Positions 39,361 to 44,072 of a stretch of DNA of 44,072 nt are shown here, in pieces. This DNA is from an uncultured Collinsella sp. (GTDB lineage: Bacteria > Actinomycetota > Coriobacteriia > Coriobacteriales > Coriobacteriaceae). The notes under the pieces are model-generated. The model saw only the letters and a program-made list of their open reading frames with translations, was not told the origin of the DNA and ran no database searches. The position numbers and the translations under genes are program-made. Positions within the stretch are counted from its first letter, which is position 1. Every line of letters starts with the position of its first letter. The stretch spans positions 1 through 44,072 of the forward strand of contig URBP01000003.1 of NCBI GenBank assembly GCA_900546105.1. The letters run 5' to 3'.

Positions 39361-39906
39361 GCCAAAGTCCCACGGCATGTTGTGGCCCATCGTATCGGGG
39401 ATGTTCACGACCGTGGCACCGGCCTTTACGGCCGCCTCGATAATGCGCACCAGAAACTCCTGATCGGAGCGGCCGGCATCCTCGGCATAAAACTCAACAT
39501 CGTCAACGAACTTGCGAGCATGTTTGACGGCATGGATCGCTCACTCAATTGCCCTTTCCTCAGTCATATGGAGCTTGTCGCGCAGGTGACTGGTGCTCAC
39601 ACCCAGCCCTGTATGGATACGGGGCCTCTGGGCCGTTTTGAGCGCCTCTGCAGCCACTTCGATATCCCTGTCGACAGCGCGCGTCAGGCCGCATACCGTG
39701 CATCGGTCGCCCGCAATCTTGCCAATCTCCTGTACGGAGCGAAAGTCACCAGGACTCGAGATGGGAAAGCCCGCCTCGATAACGTCCACGTTCATGCGCA
39801 CCAGCTGGCGGGCGATGAAGAGCTTTTCCTCGGTATTCATGCTGGCGCCCGGCGACTGCTCACCGTCGCACAGGGTGGCGTCAAAGATTGTGATTTTGCG
39901 GCTTAT
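39361..39906 (-). pseudogene. leuA: leuA remnant (2-isopropylmalate synthase, N-terminal part)
   Basis: Residues matching the LeuA N-terminal half are readable: ITIFDATLCDGEQSPGASM (metal/substrate site), DVIEAGFPISSPGDF, GLTRAVDRDIEVAAEAL, then an in-frame TGA (39541-39543) where a TGG would fit. The frame continues with HARKFVDDVEFYAEDAGRSD and VVNIPDTMGHNMPWDFG. The codon at the expected start, 6 nt after AGGAGG, is ATA (39906-39904) rather than ATG, a second lesion. The rest of the enzyme (about half) is deleted at the leuB junction. The organism would need external leucine unless another copy exists. Confidence 0.85.
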
Positions 39907-39969
39907 ATGTTCCTCCTGATTGACCGTTTTATGACAGATGGCTTTCAGGAGAGAGAGAAGGCCTAGAGA

Positions 39970-40029
39970 TAGAAAAATACCCGTGTCGCTCATCACGCCT
40001 GAAGGCGGCAGACGATAGCGCACCCGGGT
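39970..40029 (-). terminator. Leucine-operon attenuator terminator
   Basis: On the minus strand a stem pairing ACCCGGGTGCGCT (40029-40017) with AGCGACACGGGT (39990-39979) encloses a GCCT/AGGC inner hairpin and is followed by ATTTTTCT. It lies between the Leu-rich leader peptide and leuA'. Confidence 0.8.
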
Positions 40030-40059
40030 ACAACAAATCGTTATAGCGAGATTACAACC

Positions 40060-40119
40060 CTAGCGCGCTATCCAATCTAGTAGCGCTAGGCCTAGGAGCT
40101 GTTGCGTGTTCTTAAACAT
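40060..40119 (-). CDS. leuL: Leucine leader peptide (attenuation)
   Basis: A 19-residue open frame starting at the ATG at 40119, with GGGAG 7 nt upstream, ends in TAG at 40060. Leucine occupies positions 8, 9, 11, 13 and 14; four of these five use CTA, a rare codon in such a GC-rich genome, and one uses CTC. A ribosome stalled there under leucine shortage would uncover the region upstream of the terminator at 39970-40029. This is the classical leader-peptide attenuation layout of leu operons. It is preceded by a promoter-like pair and followed only by leuA'-'leuB pseudogenes. Confidence 0.8.
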   Translation of the reverse strand: MFKNTQQLLGLALLDWIAR

Positions 40120-40144
40120 GTTGGGCTCCCTTCGGCCTCGGGTA

Positions 40145-40173
40145 GTACTACATCGCGCTAAAGTACAACACAA
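40145..40173 (-). promoter_or_regulatory. Candidate promoter of the leucine leader
   Basis: On the minus strand TTGTGT (40173-40168), 17 bp, TAGTAC (40150-40145); transcription would start near 40137, 18 nt before the leader peptide ATG. Confidence 0.42.
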
Positions 40174-40176
40174 GTA

Positions 40177-40215
40177 AAACCACCACAAGGGTGCCTGTCC
40201 CCTTCGTGGTGGTTT
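40177..40215. repeat. Dispersed palindrome family, copy in inverted orientation
   Basis: AAAACCACCAC and GTGGTGGTTT arms with the inner sequence AAGGGTGCCTGTCCCCTTC, i.e. the reverse complement of the other copies. GTTGACTC to its right resembles the CTGACTC tail of the 36453 and 38466 copies, so only the inner part appears flipped. It sits just upstream of the leucine promoter. Confidence 0.75.
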
Positions 40216-40223
40216 CGTTGACT

Positions 40224-40269
40224 CAAAAGCAAGAGACCCGGTCCTGCACGAGGCAGAACCGGGTCTCTT
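40224..40269 (-). terminator. Terminator of rplK-rplA
   Basis: A 12-bp stem AAGAGACCCGGT/ACCGGGTCTCTT (40231-40269) is followed on the minus strand by GCTTTTGAG. It begins 37 nt after the rplA stop. Confidence 0.9.
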
Positions 40270-40305
40270 TAGCAATGCTTGCTTTGCTCAGGCAGTAACT
40301 GTTAG

Positions 40306-41013
40306 TTACTCCGCCAGGAAGTCGCGCTGGATAGCGGGATCGACCTTGACGCCAGGGCCCATGGTGGAAGACACGGAGATGGACTTGACGTACTTGCCCT
40401 TAGCAGAAGAGGGCTTGACGCGCAGGATCTCGGTGTACAGGGCAGCATAGTTCTCGACGAGCTGCTGCTCGGAGAAGGACTTCTTGCCCAGGGGCACGTG
40501 GCAGATGCCGTAGCGGTCGGCGCGATACTCAACGCGGCCGGCCTTGAGCTCGGAGACCATCTTGGCGACGTCCATGGTCACGGTGCCGAGCTTGGGGTTC
40601 GGCATGAGGCCACGGGGACCAAGGATCTTACCAATGCGGCCAACCTTGGCCATCATGTTCGGCGTAGCGATAGCGGCGTCGAAGTTGATCTCGCCCTTCT
40701 GGATCTGGGCGACGAGCTCGTCGGAACCGATGATGTCGGCGCCGGCAGCCTCGGCCTCGCGGGCCTTCTCGCCCTCGGCGAAGACAGCAACACGAACGGT
40801 CTTGCCGGTGCCGTGAGGCAGGGAGATGGAACCACGGATGTTCTGGTCAGCCTTACGAGTATCGATGCCCAGACGGAAGTGGGCCTCGACGGTCTCGTCG
40901 AACTTGGCGGTGTCGAGCTCCTTGATGAGCTTGGCAGCCTGAAGGGGGGTGTAGAGCGTGGCGCGGTCGATCTTCTCGGCAGCGGCGTTATAGCTCTTAC
41001 CATGCTTAGCCAT
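40306..41013 (-). CDS. rplA: Ribosomal protein L1 (uL1)
   Basis: L1 forms the mobile stalk near the ribosomal E site. The 235-residue protein shows the family segments FDETVEAHFRLGIDTRKADQNIRG, LPHGTGKTVRVAVFA, ATPNMMAKVGRIGKILGPRGLMPNPK and GRVEYRADRYGI. The ATG at 41013 has AGGAGG 8 nt upstream; an ATG two codons earlier is too close to that box. It follows rplK after 117 nt containing a strong hairpin (about 41087-41115, ACGGG/CCCGT ends) lacking a U-tract. In many bacteria L1 represses this operon; the L1-binding mimic was not pinned down. rplJ is not adjacent. Confidence 0.97.
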   Translation of the reverse strand: MAKHGKSYNAAAEKIDRATLYTPLQAAKLIKELDTAKFDETVEAHFRLGIDTRKADQNIRGSISLPHGTGKTVRVAVFAEGEKAREAEAAGADIIGSDELVAQIQKGEINFDAAIATPNMMAKVGRIGKILGPRGLMPNPKLGTVTMDVAKMVSELKAGRVEYRADRYGICHVPLGKKSFSEQQLVENYAALYTEILRVKPSSAKGKYVKSISVSSTMGPGVKVDPAIQRDFLAE

Positions 41014-41130
41014 GTGCATTACCTCCTGTGGTTAAACGGGCGTGAGCCCTCCCACATCGTATCGTGTGCCCTATTGCACACATATAACGGGCGCCCCGGT
41101 CGGAGCACCCGTCATTACCTAAAGAAATCG

Positions 41131-41559
41131 CTACTCAGCGATGGTGACGCCCATGGAACGGGCGGTACCGGCGATGATCTTCTTGGCGGCGTCAATGTCG
41201 TTGGCATTGAGGTCCGGCATCTTGATCTCGGCGATCTTGGTGAGCTGCTCCTGAGAGAGCTGACCAACCTTGTCGGCCTGGGGCTTAGCGGAACCAGACT
41301 TGAGGTTCAGCTCCTTCTTGATGAGGTGAGCCGCCGGCGGGGTCTTGGTGATGAAGGAGAAGGACTTGTCCTCGTAGACAGAGATCTCAACGGGGATGAT
41401 GTCGCCCTTCTTGTCCTGCGTCTCGGCGTTAAAGGCCTGGCAGAACTGCATGATGTTCACGCCAGCAGCGCCCAGGGCGGGGCCGACGGGAGGAGCGGGG
41501 TTAGCTGCACCAGCAGGAATCTGGAGCTTAATGACGTTGGCAACCTTCTTCTCAGCCAT
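41131..41559 (-). CDS. rplK: Ribosomal protein L11 (uL11)
   Basis: L11 binds the GTPase-associated centre of 23S rRNA. The 142-residue protein has the N-terminal IKLQIPAGAANPAPPVGPAL segment with its proline-rich face, GVNIMQFCQAFN, the linker FSFITKTPPAAHLIKK, and C-terminal RNA-binding MPDLNANDIDAAKKIIAGTARSMG. The ATG at 41559 has AAAGGA 6 nt upstream; the ATG two codons earlier directly abuts it. The 120-nt gap to nusG has no terminator I can see, so it may be transcribed with rpmG-secE-nusG and from a local promoter. Confidence 0.97.
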   Translation of the reverse strand: MAEKKVANVIKLQIPAGAANPAPPVGPALGAAGVNIMQFCQAFNAETQDKKGDIIPVEISVYEDKSFSFITKTPPAAHLIKKELNLKSGSAKPQADKVGQLSQEQLTKIAEIKMPDLNANDIDAAKKIIAGTARSMGVTIAE

Positions 41560-41679
41560 GGTCATTCCTTTCGAATCACGAGTGTGAAGTACTTGCTATA
41601 TCGTAAGCACGCACGTGTTAGAAGCACTCCTGAGATGAGCAGTCACAGAAGAAGCACGCTCGCGCGAACGGACGAAAAC

Positions 41680-42216
41680 TTAAGCGATGACAGCGACCTG
41701 GTTAAAGTCGAGCTCGACCGGCGTCTCGCGGCCAAAGATCATCAGCGTGACCTTGAGCTTGCCAGCCTCGGTGTTAACCTCGGAGACCTTGCCATCAAAG
41801 TCGGTAAGCGGGCCATCGGTGACGCGGACGGACGTGCCGACCTGAATATCAACCGAGGTGCGCTTGGGCGAATCGCCCTTACCGGGACGACGAGTCATCT
41901 TGTTGTACTCGTCGCGGGAAAGCGGAGCGGGCTTGCCGTTGCCGCCCAGGAAACCGGTGACGCCAGGCGTGTTACGAACGCACGTCCAAGCATCGTCATC
42001 CATCTCCATGCGGACCAGGACATAACCCGGGAAGATCTTGGAATCCTTGGTCTCACGCTTGCCACCCTCTTTAATCTCGGTGACGCGCTCCATAGGAATC
42101 TCGATATCAAAGATACGGTCCTGCATGCCCATAGTCTCGATGCGATGCTCGAGATCGGACTTAACGCGGTTCTCGTATCCAGAGTAAGTGTGAACGACGT
42201 ACCAACGCTTAGACAT
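41680..42216 (-). CDS. nusG: Transcription termination/antitermination factor NusG
   Basis: NusG binds RNA polymerase and links it to Rho or the ribosome. The 178-residue protein begins RWYVVHTYSGYENRVKSDLE, the NGN domain, which continues through KIFPGYVLVRMEM and RNTPGVTGFLG. The C-terminal KOW domain (about 125-178) shows VGTSVRVTDGPLTDFDGKVSEV. The ATG at 42216 starts 3 nt after the secE stop, with GAGGGG inside secE's last codons, so translation is coupled. No actinobacterial-style long acidic N-terminal extension is present. Confidence 0.97.
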   Translation of the reverse strand: MSKRWYVVHTYSGYENRVKSDLEHRIETMGMQDRIFDIEIPMERVTEIKEGGKRETKDSKIFPGYVLVRMEMDDDAWTCVRNTPGVTGFLGGNGKPAPLSRDEYNKMTRRPGKGDSPKRTSVDIQVGTSVRVTDGPLTDFDGKVSEVNTEAGKLKVTLMIFGRETPVELDFNQVAVIA

Positions 42217-42219
42217 GGT

Positions 42220-42558
42220 TTAGCCCCTCAATCCAGAGAACAGAGCAAGAGCCTCGCCAAAGCCAGCATCGAGCAGAGCGATGACGACGCCGACGACGAT
42301 CAGAGAAGCGCAAACGACGACCGAGTAGTTCACGAGCTCCTTCTTATCGGGCCACGTGACACGCTTCATCTCGGACTTCACCGAAGCGAAATACTTCTTG
42401 GTGCGGGCGAAGAAACCAGGCTTCTCGTTCTTCTTGGACTTCGCAGCCTTCTCGCTCTTCTTGGCAACGGCCTTCTTGGCCTCAACCTTGGAGTTGGCGG
42501 CAGCGTTGTTGGCAGGCGCCTGCTGCTGTGCCTTCTTCTTGTTCTTCTTGTTGGCCAT
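42220..42558 (-). CDS. secE: Preprotein translocase subunit SecE
   Basis: SecE clamps SecY in the Sec translocon. The 112-residue protein has a Lys/Ala-rich, low-complexity N-terminal extension of about 50 residues. The conserved amphipathic segment and hinge is FFARTKKYFASVKSEMKRVTWPDKKELVNYS, followed by one transmembrane helix (about 80-102). The length is typical of single-span actinobacterial SecE. The ATG at 42558 is preceded by GGAGG. Order rpmG - tRNA-Trp - secE - nusG is the conserved one. Confidence 0.95.
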   Translation of the reverse strand: MANKKNKKKAQQQAPANNAAANSKVEAKKAVAKKSEKAAKSKKNEKPGFFARTKKYFASVKSEMKRVTWPDKKELVNYSVVVCASLIVVGVVIALLDAGFGEALALFSGLRG

Positions 42559-42634
42559 TTGGGTTACCTCCGCGCAATGCGCTTATACATGAGTAAACCG
42601 TAAGCCCCCAAGTGGGAGCTTACGGAATAATGAC

Positions 42635-42710
42635 TGGCACGCCAGGAAGGACTCGAACCCTCAACACTCGGTTTTGGAGACCGATGCTCTACCAATTGAA
42701 CTACTGGCGT
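42635..42710 (-). tRNA. tRNA-Trp (anticodon CCA), with encoded 3' CCA
   Basis: On the minus strand the acceptor strands ACGCCAG and CTGGCGT pair perfectly. The D arm contains AATTGGTAGAGC, the anticodon arm has CGGTC/ACCG-type pairing with loop CTCCAAA (anticodon CCA), and the T arm has GGTTCGAGTCC. Discriminator G and an encoded CCA follow (42638-42635). Located between rpmG and secE. Confidence 0.96.
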
Positions 42711-42723
42711 ATATGACTAGAGA

Positions 42724-42873
42724 CTAGCGAGTCTCTTTGTGCAGCGTGTGGTGACGGCACCAGGGGCAATACTTCTTGATCTCCATACGATCAGGCATGG
42801 TCGACTTGTTCTTGGTGGTCGTATAGTTGCGGCGCTTGCACTCAGTGCACGCAAGAGTAACTAGAGTACGCAT
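42724..42873 (-). CDS. rpmG: Ribosomal protein L33 (bL33)
   Basis: A 49-residue ribosomal protein. It begins MRTLVTLACTECKRRNYTTT and continues with NKSTMPDRMEIKKYCPWCRHHTLHKET. The CxxC pairs (CTEC and CPWC) form the zinc-binding variant. The ATG at 42873 is preceded by an AGG-containing purine stretch. It is the first gene of the rpmG - tRNA-Trp - secE - nusG unit; the tRNA gene begins 14 nt after its stop. Confidence 0.95.
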   Translation of the reverse strand: MRTLVTLACTECKRRNYTTTKNKSTMPDRMEIKKYCPWCRHHTLHKETR

Positions 42874-42918
42874 GTATCCTGAACCTTTCATTTCCGCCCC
42901 GTACGGGCACGAGTTGTT

Positions 42919-42948
42919 ACTTTATCAGCTCCACGTAAGTGCTGTCAA
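42919..42948 (-). promoter_or_regulatory. Promoter of the rpmG-tRNA-Trp-secE-nusG unit
   Basis: On the minus strand a perfect TTGACA (42948-42943), an 18-bp spacer and TAAAGT (42924-42919) lie about 45 nt before the rpmG ATG. Confidence 0.65.
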
Positions 42949-43088
42949 TGAAAACCTCGAGTCAATTGGTTCTCGGTGGATCCATTCATATTTGGAACAC
43001 ATCAATGAAGCCATCGAGATCTAATCGACGGTGCATCCAGGACCATTATCGATCCTCTCGACACCAGCAACGGCTCAATATCCATTGC

Positions 43089-43125
43089 AGAAAAGAACCC
43101 GGCACCCAAATAAGTGCCGGGTTCT
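43089..43125 (-). terminator. Terminator of tuf
   Basis: A 12-bp stem AGAACCCGGCAC/GTGCCGGGTTCT (43094-43125) is followed on the minus strand by TTTTCTGC. It starts 28 nt after the tuf stop. Confidence 0.95.
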
Positions 43126-43152
43126 CTAAGTCAGCTATATCAAAGAGCTAAT

Positions 43153-44072
43153 TTACTCAATGATCGTGGAGACGATGCCCGAACCGACGGTGTGGCCACC
43201 CTCGCGGATAGCGAAGCGCAGGCCCTCCTCCATGGCGATCGGGTGGATGAGGTCGCCCTCGATGGTGATGTGGTCACCAGGCATAGCCATCTCGGTGCCC
43301 TCGGGGAGCTTGACCGTACCGGTAACGTCGGTGGTACGGAAGTAGAACTGAGGACGATAACCATCGAAGAACGGGGTATGACGGCCGCCCTCCTCCTTGG
43401 TCAGAACGTAGATCTCACCGGTGAACTTGGTGTGCGGGGTAACCGAACCGGGCTTGCAGAGAACCTGGCCGCGCTCGATGTCCTCGCGCTTGATGCCGCG
43501 GAGCAGCAGACCGACGTTGTCGCCAGCCTCGCAGAAGTCCATGGACTTACGGAACATCTCGATACCGGTAACGACGGTGTTCTGGGTATCCTTGATGCCG
43601 ACGATCTCGACGGGCTCGTTGAGCTTGAGCTCACCGCGCTCGACACGGCCGGTAGCAACGGTACCACGGCCGGAGATGGTCATAACGTCCTCAACGGCCA
43701 TCAGGAACGGGAGGTCGTTGTTACGAGCAGGCGTCGGGATGTACTCGTCGACGGCGTTCATGAGCTCGCGGATAGCGTCCATCCACTTGGCGTCGCCCTC
43801 GAGAGCGCCCAGAGCGGAACCACGGATGACGGGGATGTCGTCGCCGGGGAAATCGTACTCGGAGAGGAGCTCACGGGTCTCCATCTCGACGAGGTCGATA
43901 AGCTCGTCATCGTCGACCATGTCGCACTTGTTCAGGAAGACGACGATGTAGGGAACGCCGACCTGACGGGCGAGCAGGATGTGCTCGCGAGTCTGAGCCA
44001 TGGGGCCGTCGGTAGCAGCGATGACCAGGATAGCGCCGTCCATCTGGGCAGCACCGGTGATCATGTTCTTGA
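43153..44072 (-). CDS. tuf: Elongation factor Tu, 5' end outside the window
   Basis: EF-Tu delivers aminoacyl-tRNA to the ribosome. About 305 C-terminal residues are present: the end of the G domain (KNMITGAAQMDGAILVIAATDGPMAQTREHILLARQ; NKCD G4 motif; GSALGALEGD), domain II (VEDVMTISGRGTVATGRVERG) and domain III (GGRHTPFFDGYRPQFYFRTTDVTG, GDHITIEGDLI, VGSGIVSTIIE). The frame continues to the last base, so roughly 90 N-terminal residues, including the P-loop, lie beyond the window. The threonine/glycine-rich kirromycin and EF-Ts surfaces appear intact. Confidence 0.97.
   Translation of the reverse strand, partial: KNMITGAAQMDGAILVIAATDGPMAQTREHILLARQVGVPYIVVFLNKCDMVDDDELIDLVEMETRELLSEYDFPGDDIPVIRGSALGALEGDAKWMDAIRELMNAVDEYIPTPARNNDLPFLMAVEDVMTISGRGTVATGRVERGELKLNEPVEIVGIKDTQNTVVTGIEMFRKSMDFCEAGDNVGLLLRGIKREDIERGQVLCKPGSVTPHTKFTGEIYVLTKEEGGRHTPFFDGYRPQFYFRTTDVTGTVKLPEGTEMAMPGDHITIEGDLIHPIAMEEGLRFAIREGGHTVGSGIVSTIIE

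Overview
The window is a high-GC bacterial chromosome segment. Its gene content and order point to a Coriobacteriia gut actinobacterium, most likely Collinsella or a close relative. This is inferred from actinobacterial-type RNA polymerase subunits, a complete general PTS (HPr, enzyme I, glucose-type EIIA), a fermentative gene set, and the order tuf / rpmG-tRNA-Trp-secE-nusG-rplK-rplA / rplJ-rplL / rpoB-rpoC. No species call can be proven from the sequence alone.

Layout. 1-1.6 kb: the 3'-truncated end of a tRNA-Glu gene and a CCA-adding enzyme. 1.7-6.0 kb: a minus-strand PTS block, ptsH - terminator-like hairpin - ptsI - PfkB-family kinase - terminator - second PfkB-family kinase. 6.3-14.3 kb: rpoB-rpoC with a strong terminator. 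14.3-14.8 kb: non-coding, with three tandem hairpin repeats. 14.8-17.3 kb: galU, then rplJ-rplL with promoter, leader and attenuator-like terminator. 17.28-17.48 kb: a 200-bp imperfect palindrome. 17.5-29.8 kb: unlinked metabolic genes (aminotransferase, flavodoxin-like protein, hypoxanthine-DNA glycosylase, GH13 enzyme, MFS exporter, FeoA-FeoB fusion, esterase, EIIA-Glc, asnS, frameshifted WYL regulator). 29.9-32.8 kb: an ABC importer operon of uncertain substrate. 33-38.3 kb: MscS channel, a cytoplasmic two-domain BMP-like protein coupled to a metallophosphoesterase, and an ECF sigma factor with its probable anti-sigma factor. 38.5-40.2 kb: repeats, then a decayed leucine operon whose leader peptide and attenuator are still intact. 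40.3-44 kb: rplA, rplK, nusG, secE, tRNA-Trp, rpmG and a 5'-truncated tuf.

The ribosomal protein/RNA polymerase supercluster, usually contiguous, is split here. About 23 kb of unrelated genes separate rplA from rplJ, and galU separates rplL from rpoB. That insert holds the pseudogenes and most of the dispersed palindromes, so it looks like the plastic part of the window.

Most interesting points: (1) a ParB/Srx-like plus BMP-domain fusion without signal peptide, translationally coupled to a phosphoesterase; (2) a beta' subunit with a C-terminal helix-hairpin-helix resembling the alpha-subunit CTD; (3) a beta subunit in which the near-invariant segment after GPGGL is replaced by a longer, different one; (4) an intact leucine attenuator in front of a leuA'-'leuB deletion remnant; (5) several families of long intergenic palindromes, two of them sharing the same 15-bp centre; (6) a possible DtxR-type operator in front of feoAB.
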